A stretch of 64,000 bases of DNA from Sphagnum compactum. Its lineage: Eukaryota > Bryophyta > Sphagnopsida > Sphagnales. A program made the translations under genes and the position numbers. Where the stretch lies: assembly GCA_965153455.1 (NCBI GenBank), contig OZ234497.1:16795872-16859871 (forward strand), in the 5' to 3' direction. Below are positions 32,364 to 44,500 of this stretch, piece by piece; the stretch's first letter is position 1, and every line of letters starts with the position of its first letter. The notes beneath the pieces are model-generated. The model made no database searches, was not told where the DNA came from, and saw nothing but the letters and a program-made list of their open reading frames with translations.

Positions 32364-34478
32364 CACTATGAGAAATCTTATCTGTCATAACCACATTGCC
32401 TTGCAACTAAAGCTCAGAAACAAGTAATATATAACACATTACAATTAGAGCATGGAAATACAAGCAATTAATAAGTAAAATGCCATGTTAAAAAATCAAA
32501 GAATTGTACAATAGTTGCAACTTAGTTGCAAATGGGACACATATATGGTGTAATGTATGCATCATACATACAAATGTAGTCTATCATGTTTGATTTTTTT
32601 GTGAGTTGCATTTTAATTGTGTGTGACAAATACATTACAACTAGTGTAAATGTAACACCCGATTAACAACTATGTTGCAAATAGTGTACGATGTTGACAC
32701 ATATGATCATGCCATGTATATGCATTTGCATTGCCCATTAGATATGACATTTGCAATTAGTTGTCAACAATGATTTTTATTGATACAACTATTTATGTCA
32801 CTATGTTGCCATTATAAAAATGTTATTTTCCATTACTTTATGATTAATATTCAAATGTTAATAACTTGATATTTTAAAAATTAATATTTAATAGTTAATC
32901 TGAATTAATCAATCTAATTTAGACAATTAATTTTTTTAACTGACTCAAAATAATTAATTTATAGATAATTAAGTAACTAACCGATTTTTAAAATGAAATT
33001 GATTCATAAAAATATTAAGTTCAAAAAATGAATTATCAATTCAAAAATTCAGATAATTAATTATTTGGTAACTATGTATTTCACCCAAATTTATTTTTAT
33101 TTTTAGAAAATGATTGTAGTAATTTATTAACTATTAATTACTACTTCATTATTATGGATCATTATTTAATTAAATAATTAAATATTAATATGAGTTAATC
33201 AATCTTGTTTAAATAATTAATTATTTGATAATACCTAACAAAAACATTAGATAAATTGGAATGATTAGTTCAAATAATTAGTCAATAATATAATTCAAAT
33301 ATTCGAATTAAATATCTAAAACTTAATTATGTAAATTTTAACTTATTTATATTTTAAATTATTTTAGATAACTAGGTTAATTAATTAATTGAATTAATTA
33401 GTTATCAAATAATCCAAATAATCCGTTTTGGGATTCCATATGGTAAATTATTTAAAAATTGACTAATAATTAAAAAAATCAAATGACTATTTTAATTAAT
33501 TAATTCAATATATACTTATTAAATAATTAATTATTTAGTTGGACAATTAAAAAATTAAAAAAAAATATTTTTTGGAAAAACCTTTTTCTAGTTGCAACCC
33601 AATTTGTAACTAATGTGCAATTCAATGATTTAACCCATAAGTTTTTTCCTTGAATCTCATTTTTGAAATTATATAAAAAAAGGTAATTTTTTTTGTGTGC
33701 TCACATAAAAATACATGTGTCAATTTAGGATAAGCTCAAAATAACTTAACCTTAAAGCCAAAACATAAAATAAAATAAAAATATTTGCATGGCTACTTTT
33801 TTGTTCACCTAACCTTCTACCTTCCTACCTATTTGCCTACCTAGTTAAATAAGTACCTAGTCTTACTTTTTGACCTACCTACTTAATTAGGTAAGTAGGT
33901 AGGTAATGTAGGTAGGTATGTAGCATATGTATGTAGGTGTGTCCTACTTACCTAATTTACCTACCTACTTACCTACCTACCTATGCATATGTACTAACCT
34001 ACCTAGCTACTTAAATAAATATTATTTTGTTTTTATTTGTCAAAATTCAATTAACATGCCACGTGACAACTTTTAGTTGTGTCACGTGTCACAAACTAAA
34101 ACCATATAAATTAACAATCATAATGGATGGTCGAGGTCAATATTTCAAAAAGAAAATAATTTTCACCCAAATTTTCACATAATGCCATGTGTCAAATTTT
34201 GATTGATCAATGAGAAATGATGTTACCATGGTACTTACAAATTAGTTGCATTAAAATTACACGATAGTTGTTCTTACATAGTTATAATTGAGTTGCATGA
34301 GTTGCATATGTATATGGTTTCACATATGGTGAGTTGCACCCATTGCAATTCATGCAATTTGTTCAATAGCATCACACCCCTAAAAATACGCTGAATTGCA
34401 AATGAGTTGCAAATGTTCATTACAATTCAAAAAATCAATTGCAAGGCTAGTTGTAAATCACCCCATTTTTTCATGGTG
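32364..34478. mobile_element. Non-autonomous CACTA-type element, 2115 bp, inserted in hAT copy B
   Basis: The left end CACTATGAGAAA and the right end (reverse complement) CACCATGAAAAA are matching terminal inverted repeats, and a GCCTTGCAA subterminal motif is shared by both ends. TGT flanks it on each side (32361-32363 and 34479-34481), a 3-bp target duplication as in CACTA elements. The interior is non-coding: GTTGCAA-rich arms, an extremely AT-rich core with TTAATTAATT motifs (about 32.86-33.56 kb) and an inverted TACC/GGTA microsatellite. It interrupts the BED finger of a hAT transposase. Confidence 0.75.
33815..34015. repeat. Inverted TACC/GGTA microsatellite
   Basis: CTACCTACTTACC-type units on the left, GTAGGTAGGTA in the middle and CCTACCTACTTACC again on the right, so adjacent parts are complementary and could form a cruciform. 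It lies inside the CACTA-type element. Confidence 0.8.
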
Positions 34479-34560
34479 TGTTTTTTCATGGGTGTGATGC
34501 CATTAGTCTTGAAATAAGTGCTGCACCCCTTTTGACATTGCATTCATTGAACAAGGATCA

Positions 34561-36918
34561 TAAGACAAGCTTGTTTGTTGTAGCAAACAATGCAACACGT
34601 GAGTTGAACATTGATTAGTTTTATAAACCTACCATCAGTAACACAAAAATAATTCCCATGATGAAAGATGTGTGTTTATAAGACTTCCAAAACTTAGTTT
34701 GCAGATGTACGATATTTTTGTAGTGGCCCATTGGCATCCTGCACTCCACTTCCATGTGATGAAGATGATTTTTTTGGTGGAAGATGCAAACATGCAAACA
34801 CAATTCAAACCCACACCCCTTTGTGTTGTGATCATTAAGGAAACATTGAAGGGATTTGTTCATTATCCATATTTTTATAATAACTGTTTTCTTAAAAATT
34901 AATCAAATTTCAGCTAATTTTATTAAATAGATTACAATTTCAAGTCAAAACAAGTTCAAATTAATTTTCCAAATCATCATAATTATTTAAAATATTTAAA
35001 TATTTAAAATTTTGATTTTCTTTTCTATCCATAATTATTTAAGTTTGTATTTTTGGAAAAAGGGCACTAAAATACAAAAATTGACGAGAAATATTAATGC
35101 ATTGAAAGCATAAAAAGTTCATTTCAAAAACTCATGTCAATTGGTGCTACACAAGAATTGTTAAGATTCATTACAATGCTAAAAGAGTATTCTAGAAATG
35201 CAAAAATGCTTTAAAATATTTCAAACTTTACAACAAGTTTTATCAATACAAATTAAATGATAGTTCATGAAAAAAAATCATTTCACAATAAATTTTCACA
35301 TGATTTATTTCCATTTACACAATTTTTTTAATTCACTACAATGACAATGGGTCGTGTTTTTGTGACTACACCTTGGAGCATAAAACTATTAGTTCTCACC
35401 ACTTGTATTTGACAAAGTTGGTGCCCTTATGGAGACAATGCAATTCTTTCTTCACTTTCAGGCACATTCCAAGATAAATTATTAAACATATTTGGCATTA
35501 GGCATCCAATGTCATTAAAGTCCATTTCAACAAAATGTGTTTCAAATTTTAGTGCAGACAACCAATGACAACAAGATAATACCACAAAAAGAGTTTCCTA
35601 AAAACTATAGATGTTATTGAAAGACAATAACATTTAGCTTCTTACAAATTACAAATGTTCTGCATTTTGCAAGTTTTACAATAGTCTAGGGTTTGAGGTT
35701 TGGGCTCATTTGGGTTCTAGGGTGTTTGGGGTCTTTGGTTTGGGCTATTTGCATTACAAACAACAACAATTGTGCAATGTGCAACCTCTCAAAATGTGCA
35801 TTGCACCTCTCACCAATTACATTGCACCCTATTTGCCAAGCAAACAACAAAGGAATTACACAACAAAAAAGGAGATGCAAATCATTTTTGTACATGTTTT
35901 GTGGTGCATTGTGCCACCTCATTTCAATGCTACAAGTAACCTTTAACTTTCAATCACTCACTATCCTAAAGTGAAAGCACAAAGAACAAATAACTCTGCT
36001 GCCAAATGCCACCCCAAGCACATGATCTAAAAAAACTAGACCCAAAATTTAGCAAACCTAATATGAGCTTAGAAAAGATGCAGGAATTTTTTTATATCAT
36101 TAATTCTTTCACCTTTAGAGATTACTAGGACTTCCAGTTCTTTAAATTTTTGATACTCACTAGGTAAGTGGGTCTATACCCATATGTAGAACAAATGGGT
36201 ATCTATCCTTCTTTCCAAGACCCACCCAACACGAGTCTAGACTCTGGACAAGGAGTGAAAGTTGAGTGTAACTAACCCTACTTTGACTGCTTAACTTTGA
36301 AGTGGATCAGGCTTTTATTCCAAAACTGGGTAAACTCTGGAGTTCAGAGGGGATGCATGTGCGATCCTTGATTTGAAGCAACACGTACATCCTAGTCTTT
36401 CTGACCTAACTCTTGTGTGCTCACACTTTTAACAATTTCTTGGTTAACTTTTTAGATCTCCTTCATTTATGGATAACAAGAATGTGTTTTTTCAACTCAT
36501 AACATCACTCATACTGACTGACATTCTCAGACTGACTTTCTAAATCCAAAACAGGATGGGAGGCACACCATATGCGTCCAAACAACTGCTATCACCAATA
36601 GGGTGCTTTTCGTAGTGGATTCCCATTTTCCATCATTTCACCAATCTTTCACCAAACTGTTGTTGTTATGAATTTTTGTTCATCATGTTCTTGTTGTCAT
36701 TCATATAACTGCTCTTTATTTGTGACCTACCGAAGTGGGTTCAATCCTTGTGCAAACTCTTCACATGCTCTACCTGTCGTATTCACCCCCATGCTTTGCT
36801 CAACGATCATCTTTCTGGGTGGGGTATGTTCATTTCTTTCAGTGCTACTGTCCGTTGGTGCATCAGAAGGGTTGGGGATTAGAAGGGTTGGTTTGTAGTT
36901 ACCCTGCATAGTTTTTCC
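34561..36918. other. Spacer without recognisable genes
   Basis: Its first few hundred bases may be hAT copy B N-terminus. A frame at 34621-34863 has no motif. Nothing else stands out. Confidence 0.45.
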
Positions 36919-37287
36919 CAGTGTTGGCTGGTTATTGCTTTAAAAAATAATTGTCTGGTAGGTTATCAAAAATCTTTGGGTAATAACTGTTGATTATGCA
37001 TAAGGGTATATTATCAAATAATTGGTTGATAACTGTCTATTCTCTTGTTGGTTAGTAGTCGATGTTAAGGTTTTAAAAATTACAATTAAATTTTTTTTTT
37101 TAAATTTTGTTTTTTTGTATTAGTGTTAAAAGATTTATAACCTACCTGGATGATAATCAGGTCATCTAAGTAGGTTAGTAGATTTTTCAAAATCCACTAT
37201 CAGGTGGTTATAATTTAACCGATTGTCAGACAATCCAATAACCGACTGATAGGTTATTAATAATAGGGTACAAACTGGTCAACATTG
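36919..37287. mobile_element. Candidate hAT-type MITE, 369 bp
   Basis: The left end CAGTGTTGGCTGGTT and the right end (reverse complement) CAATGTTGACCAGTT agree at 11 of 15 positions, and the differences are transitions. CAGTG-type ends are usual in hAT elements. The flanks GTTTTTCC and TTTTTTTG are similar but not identical, so the 8-bp duplication is only weakly supported. GGTTAT/ATAACC motifs recur inside. Confidence 0.45.
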
Positions 37288-37772
37288 TTTTTTTGCCCTC
37301 AAATTGGAAATATATTTTTCAGTGTTGTCCAGTTCTAGATTTAGAAGAGAACTCCATCTGGTTCCTCTTGTTTTCTGTTGCTTATTTTTCCATTTGATTA
37401 TGAGACCATGAACTTAAAGGTTCCACATTTCAAATTCTTAGACTTCCCACTTAGGTTTTGGCTCAATTGTTCAAAAAACTTTTAAAACTGAGCTGAGTCT
37501 GGAATCCTATTCCACTAGTACATACACAACATGTTGCCTCCTGAGATTGGAGATTGTTATAAGTACCACCACACTGCCAGATAATAACCTTCGGTGTTGT
37601 ACAAGTGCAGAAGGTGGTGACCTGAGTAATATGTACCACTTCCTTGACCAATCCCAAAAGTACAACATGGGCAGCATAGGAACTGCCCAGTTGAAAGGAC
37701 TCCAAATACGAGGTGGTTTTGGTTTTCAACCATGGTTTCAAATTTTGGTGAACATTCCAGTTTGGCTCACAA

Positions 37773-37961
37773 AGTAGAGTGTCTCTACCCACACCTCCTA
37801 TATGTGGGATATTTCATACCTGTAGGTGGATATTTCCTATAGACACTCTATGCCGTATGGGTAGAGACACCCCACACCCTATAGGGTTTCTATATGTTCT
37901 AGCTACACCGTATACCATTTCCTATAGAAACCCTCTAGTGTGTGGGTAGAGTGTCTCTACT
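37773..37961. mobile_element. Foldback element with 22-bp inverted ends, 189 bp
   Basis: The left arm 37773-37794 and right arm 37940-37961 are inverted copies of AGTAGAG-NNN-CTCTACCCACAC, differing only at the central three bases. A second inverted pair (TATAGGGTTTCTAT and ATAGAAACCCTCT) lies inside. No coding capacity and no clear target duplication. Confidence 0.7.
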
Positions 37962-38358
37962 AGCCCACTCTACTAGTATGTACCGTTTTGGTTATTTCCT
38001 CATTGGCATGCCTAAACATGCAAAATTGGAATGGTATAAAATGAAACATTACTTAAATTCCAACACATGGATCAATCATTATGATGAGCCAATCAAAAAG
38101 TTGCCATTTTAAAAAATTTGCCCTTTTGAAGTCAATTGTATGCTGTGCAAATTTACAAGTTCAAGCTCAGTTTCCAGCTATTTAAAACTTGGATGCCAAC
38201 CCAAGTACGGTGGCCGTGTGTACAGCTAGCTCATTTTGGGGCTGGCTGGTGATGGAAATGCTTTTAAATCCTATTTCAAACTTTGGGTTCAAGTGACAAG
38301 AACCAAAATGGCTTTTGGAGATATGACATAATGAGTTTTTGGATTTGTGTAGAAGTTT

Positions 38359-38537
38359 GATGAATCAAAGGTGTGGAATAATTCTTCACGCTATGGTCTT
38401 TTACACATGTTCCGGGCTTTTAGATAATCAATTAGTATTTCTTTGGATGAATCAAAGGTGTGGACTAATTCATTGTGCTACTACAGTCTTTTACACATGT
38501 TCCGGATTTTTAGACAATTAATTAAATATTTCTTTGA
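38359..38537 (+). repeat. Tandem duplication, about 88 bp x 2
   Basis: GATGAATCAAAGGTGTGGA ... CTTTTACACATGTTCCGG ... ATTTCTTTG occurs twice in succession. Confidence 0.9.
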
Positions 38538-38870
38538 AAGGTAACAAAATATGATGTACCTACCTTTAGTCAAGTGGCTAGTTCAAATTCATTGTACAAC
38601 AATGGTTGTATGCAATCTATGTGCACTTAAAGAAGGTCCAACCAGGCTAATTTGAGATTCTTTTCGGAAGCATTGAAACCCAAAGATTAAGAGTTTAAGA
38701 AGAACACTGTTTAGAAACAACAGTGCTCTGCTCCAGAGCGGATGTTAATCAAATGGAAAAAATGACAAAAGCCAAATTAATGAACGTACAAGTCATACTC
38801 AAGTTAATTGTTCAAAGGTTGAAAAAGGGGTGGCCATTGGGTATTTATGGCCCATGGTTTTTTTTTCTTT

Positions 38871-39045
38871 CAATTTTGTGATGTAGCTGAAGTGGTGATC
38901 ATCCATAAGAGGAATTTTTTAGCCAAATCTGGCTAGTAACAAAATACGTAACATCACGAAATTTTAAGCACACTTCTATTTTCTGGTTAGTTAGGAGAAT
39001 TTCATATAGAATCTGGTGATTTTTAAAAAATAAACTTTCAAAGAT
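38871..39045 (+). repeat. Dispersed repeat family R1, copy 3
   Basis: CAATTTTGTGATGTAGCTGA, GTGGTGATCATCCATAAG, AGCCAAATCTGGCTA and an ATCTGGTGATTTTT block, in the same order as at 40.9 and 54.1 kb. Confidence 0.75.
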
Positions 39046-39837
39046 TGTTGGCTAGAAAACCCAAAGAGAACTTTGTTTTTCCAGTTTGAATTTTTTTTGG
39101 CCAGCTGGCTAACCTTCACCAGAGAAAAGACACTACGAATCATGGGATGTTGCTAAAACCTCATATGTATTATGCGATGGCCATTAGGAGGACCAACACC
39201 ACAGCTGGTGGCTGCCAGTGTTTTATTTTTGTTCTAGTGAACTAGGACAATATTTTGCCCTCCATTGGGGAGGTGCAACCACCAGAACAGGACTTTTGAG
39301 CTCCAATTCACCAGACGTTACTCTTGGAGGAGCTTTAGGGTGCCAGTGACAAAGGAATTTTCGCCAGATTTCTATTGTTTAGGGTAGTTTTTGGCTAGTT
39401 TTCTACTGTTTTGTACATTTTTTCTCGAATATTTTAGCCACTAAAATTAAATCTTCTGTTGGATCATCACCACTCATGATAAATCTCTTGTGGGATAATT
39501 GCCACCCATGCCACATCACAAAAATGAGCCCAACCCAACACTGGTGGTTGCAAGCTGTGGTTGGGACAATGGCATTACGTGATGTAATTGGCATTTAGAA
39601 GGAAGATTCTTCGTACATCATTAAGGACTGCGTAACCTGCAAGAGGCCAACTGGTTATGGGAAATGGCCTCACAACTCCTATGCTATTTTCTGCCCTTCA
39701 GTCAGTTACCTGACATAACCAGCATCCTTTATATCCATAACCTGCTTAGCAGGTGCATGTGGATCCACTTTCATCCATGCACATAATGGAAATGGATCAC
39801 TTTTCATCCACACACTAAATCGTATACGGGCAGCTTT

Positions 39838-40106
39838 CTATTTTAGTACATAACACAACCACCACATGAATGTCCAATCAGGAAGAGACATGTCAGCGAT
39901 TAAACCCCTAAAGCAAGCAACCAATGAGCACAATGTCGATTCGTCAACAAGACGAGTTGAACGTGGTTGAAGGAAGCACAATGTAGTTGTTCTCGTCCTA
40001 TGTGGAAGCCAACATCTCGCACAATGATAGCAAAGGTGTCGCAAACTACATCATGAGTTCTTCTGTGTTTGTTGTCATGAGTGCAATGTAAGAGGTAGAT
40101 ACCCAT
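39838..40106 (-). pseudogene. Retroelement-like coding fragment, identity uncertain
   Basis: The frame holds THDVVCDTFAIIVRDVGFHI followed by GREQLHCASFNHVQ, then shifts frame into RIDIVL. I recall this block (GFHVGREQLH..., followed by RRRVDIVL) as recurrent in plant repeat-encoded proteins, probably near the C-terminus of a reverse-transcriptase polyprotein, but I cannot name the family with certainty. Confidence 0.35.
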
Positions 40107-40930
40107 AGCGTCGATGGGATGTGTGCAAATGCATCAAGGGATACCTGCAATTGAGGGATGGGATAATCCAAATCACATTTGAAATCTTGTGGAAAAAATT
40201 AGAATATATAATTGAAATGCTAAGAAGACTGGTCAAGTTGTAAGTGAAATGTCTGGCCTTAGATTAAAACATGATAAAATTCAAGCATGATGGGATTCAA
40301 ATATTCTATTGAAAAACATGCTACAAAAGGTATGATGGTGCAACGTTCCGAGATAAAATTTTAAAGTCGAACCATTTGTTGCTCGATGAATTGTTCAAAC
40401 GAAGAAAAACACCCACAAGCTTTGAAATGTTGCTAGAAATGGAACGCACAGGCATTTGAAAGTTGTTGACCTTAACAAGCTTAGGTTGAAGGGCATAACC
40501 TCTCATTGGTGACTATTACTACAAATGAGAGGAAATCCACTATGAGCATGTTGGAATTGTTCGCTGTTGTGGCATTACCTCCAATGGAGAATCTGGCCAA
40601 TGGCAAGAGCCATATTGGTCGGTTGGGTAAGGCATATATTTTACCTTGTACATAACCGTGGGTATATGAGGGTAAATAGGTTTACCTACTCTCCCAACAC
40701 TGGTTTCTTCAGTGTGGTACCAGTGTAGGTGCTGGTTCACGCAAGGCTCTGGAGAGACTGAATGTCTGACCACCTGTTGTTCATCTACTGTTCTCGTTGG
40801 AGCAGGGCAGTACAACATGCTTGGTTCGGTGGTTGTGGCCCACCAAAGAAATCTCTCAATAAGCTGAGACCGTGGATGATATGAAATTTCAGTGATTTTT
40901 TAAAATAAAAAATAAAAAATATTTTATTTA

Positions 40931-41100
40931 TCAATATTGTGATGTAACCCAGGTTGTGATCATCCATAAGCCAATTTACTCAAATTTTCAAAATTTTAAG
41001 CCAATTTAGCCATATGTTTAAATGTCTTTATATATTCTTGGCTACCTGGTTGAAGCATGTATAGAAATCTGGAGATGTTTAAAAAAATCAAGATTTGGGG
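40931..41100 (+). repeat. Dispersed repeat family R1, copy 4
   Basis: TTGTGATGTAAC, TGTGATCATCCATAAG, an AAGCCAATTTAGCC block and AATCTGGAGATGTTT align with copies 3 and 5. Confidence 0.7.
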
Positions 41101-41256
41101 AAATTTTTTTTGGGAAATCATTGAATTGGTGACAAAAATATTGCACAACAAAAAAAAAAGGCTGATGTGAATTGCTTGACAGTTTTGACAACTTTCTTTG
41201 TGATAAAATGTGTTCATTGCCAACAAAATTGACCACTGCCTAGTTCTTCAAAACCT

Positions 41257-41510
41257 ACTCCTAGTTGGGAGCATTGGCTTCAAAATTTAACACGCATGGG
41301 TTGTAGCTACCACATCATTGAGTAATGTCGGCCCTTCTATACTCCTAATAGGGGAACATTGGTTTCAAAAATCTGACAAGCATGGCTTTTAGCTATCACA
41401 TCATTGAGTAAGGCTCACCTTTTTGTACTCTTAGTTAAGAGCATTGGCTTCAAAATTTGACGCACATGAGTTGAAGTTATCATGTCTTTGAGTAAGGTCC
41501 ACCCTATTGA
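41257..41510 (+). repeat. Tandem repeat, about 85 bp x 3
   Basis: Units begin at 41257, 41341 and 41427 with ACTCCTA or ACTCTTA and contain GCATTGGCTTCAAAATTT and CATTGAGTAAG. Confidence 0.9.
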
Positions 41511-44500
41511 TGATAGTTCCTTACCTCTGGTTATCTGTTATAAGAATTTTTAGTTGCCTAGCATGACAGAAAGCTTGAAACATGGATGTGAAAGTTGGGA
41601 GAAGTTTTGTCGCCCAATGTTTTCATCATTTTGAAGACAAAAGCTGAATCAAATGATAGAGTGTCATTTGTGATCATAATCCCAAATTGTTCAACATTTT
41701 GGTTTGTCTCAAAAAGGATGAAATCAATATTTTTTCCTAGACTTTTCTTGGGTGGTCAGATTTGACCTTTCATTACTCATTCATTTGAACAATTTTTTTC
41801 ACATGACTGACATGCACACTTTCTATCCACCACCCAAATTTGTATGATAAATGGAGCATAACATCTTGGTCCAAGTCTCCCAAAACTTGCAATTTTCAAA
41901 ATTGCATAAAATTAAGAAGTCTAAATTTTCAATGAAGGCAATGTTCCATTTCTCATCTAATTTTTTTCTTTTATTGGAAGATTCAGCTTGAAGTCCTCTC
42001 CAACTCCATAGAATTGGGTGTTGAAAATTCCAATACATCGCATGACTTTTCTAGGTGAATTTGTGGGGGTTGGTCCAATTTTAGGATCGGGATTGGTTTG
42101 GTCAAATGTCAATTCAAGGTTAAGAAAGCATTCAGAGTCCAGTTGGGAAGAAATGAGATGAGCACCAGTTTCTTCCATAGAATCTTCATGTATTCAATGT
42201 TCAATGCCTTATTGAAGGGTGCCAAAAGCTTGTGGTGATTGGGTGAAGTAGGAGCTTTCATTTCTCAATAGACTCCTTTGAGTATTTTCAGTACTATGGT
42301 ACCTACCAAACTGGTGAGCCTGTTATGCAAGTGGCATGATGGTTAATAATATGTACTAAATATGAAGTATGGACCAGTCTGTCACTTCCGAGACATGTCT
42401 CGGATTGAAAAAGAAGTACCCATCAGTCTGGAACCAGCTACTGGTAGTACTTAGCATGCACTCATGTTGGCCGGGTGTTGTCTTCACAAAGAGTTTGAGT
42501 AATATCCTACGATTCTGGCAGGTGGTTTAAATACTTTTGTTATCCAATGCTTTTAACATTATGTTGTGAGAAAAGCCTACTAGGTTTGAAAACTCTTTCA
42601 TTCTTAAAGATTAAACTTTGAATTGCAGGATGCACGCAACAACAAAACAATGGGTGTGACTCTTTTAATGAGCAGAGTGGAAATCAAGGTTTGGTAGGGT
42701 GGTTGTACCAGCAGTTTCCAAGGCTCCTTATGCTTGTATGTCATTCAATGAAATGTATTCAACTATGAAAATAATGTTAGTATGTAATGTGTATCAAAAT
42801 GCCATTTCAGTTTACTAGTATTGATAAATGTCCTGACATGGGTTTTTTCTTCCTATTGATACTAGTACAACACCACACCAATCGTGAATTATTAACACCA
42901 CCATGCTATTAAATAGCAAAATTTGGCCAGTAACAGTTCTTCCCTGTTCTTGAATTTTTCTGAGAGCCTCTATACCAGTTGCAATCTGCTATATACAATA
43001 TATATGATACAATCTGACAATGGTTGATTCAGAGTAGTACACTTGTTTCTCCCCATACGATGATGGGCCGTGATTTCTTTGGAAAAAATGGTTTCACAAA
43101 ATTAGCATTTCATAGCTGAAAAAACATAATTTTCCCAGTTTTTTTTCAAGAACATCTCACGAAACAACAAAAAATGGCAACTAGAAACCAAGATAAGCAG
43201 AACAGAATAACCACCAGCCACCCCACATATGGCAAAACTTGAGAAGTGTAAGGTAATGCCCTGGCAGCACAGCATTACAACATGTGAATGAAGGGTGGAG
43301 CCCAAAGTCCAGGGGGTCTTAACCCAATGTAATGAACAAGGTATCCCAGTACAGTGGGTCCTGCTCCTACAACAGGAAATTGCATTTTGTAGCATCCCAT
43401 TCTTGTCGTATAAATGCAAGTTCCCACCATACGAGCAGGAGGGTCCACCATACTTGTCCACTTGAGGGGGGGGGGGGTGTTTTGCAAGATGCAAGGTGCT
43501 CTTGGGAGTTCATAATATACACAAACAATACTGAAAGCTGGCTTAGAAATTGGAACTAGTTGCCGTACAATGAACCTCCAAGAATGAATCAGTCCTGACA
43601 ACTCAGGTTGTAAACTACAGATCTATATTTCCTCTCTACTTGGCCCACCAATTATTACTGATGTAGTCTTGGCATATCAGCCTCCGAATCTTGTTAGAAA
43701 ATTCAGATATGTTAAGACATGCAGAATATGTGACTTCAGTCTGGTATTCCTCTCTAATGAATCTCTGTCTGATATTCCTGGATTTTTTGCCACCATGCCC
43801 ATTAAGACCACAACTCATCTATACACTAAGTATAACCCGCAGAACCACATGCAATGAGTGCAGTCTGGAGTCTGGACTAGATGATTTACCACCTTTTTTC
43901 CCCTTCTTTTCAATTTTGAATCAGCCAGCCAACCACACCATGCTGCATGCTACAATGCAGTAATAAAAGACCTAAGTGTATACATAATCAAACAAATGGA
44001 ATGGCACAGTTTATCCCAATACTAACATTTGTGGATTTGCCGTTTCATGTCTGTTGGTGGAATTGTTTCATTTTCACATCGATGGTAACAATCATTATAG
44101 AAATTGACAAGAATATAAAATTCTCAATATTTGGCACAAGGTTTGGCTGAGGATGTCACCTAATATCTCATCAAATGGCATCAGTGATCCTATCCAGCAT
44201 CACTACTTGCATTGTAAGAAAACCTAGCATTGTTGCCTCATGTATCTTTTGGGATTTATAAGTACTTGGTACACCCAGAATTCAATGCCAAACTTCAGGA
44301 ATGCAACATTGAATTCTGAAAGGAAAAATCTTTACTGTCCTTGTTTATTTTTCAGCCTCTTTTTCTGGTATTTCACTACTCAAGCTTTGGGCAAGTTTCT
44401 CACACCAAAATGGTTAGATGAATAGGTCTAAGGCGCTAGACTAATTACCAAGCACTGTTTGCATATTTTGGCATTTTACAAAAGGTTATTGATTGCAGTT

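Larger units (their letters stand above)
30975..34560 (-). pseudogene. hAT transposase, copy B, split by a CACTA-type insertion
   Basis: The N-terminal BED zinc-finger remnant (KGCSTYFKTNGITPMKK) lies at about 34482-34545. The transposase resumes on the far side of the insertion, below 32361, and the later part is seen at 31179-31361 (YDHKRLCTMLLKCYEQL) and 30975-31130 (DIFKIESCTNEPMKE, FKWFHIDNKDIID), which line up with the same blocks of copy C. Much of 31.4-32.3 kb is too decayed to read. All pieces are on the minus strand in the expected order. Confidence 0.7.

Noticed and set aside
43102-43601. Overlapping minus-strand frames of 108 and 130 codons.
   Set aside because: They overlap in different frames without motifs; neither shows coding character.
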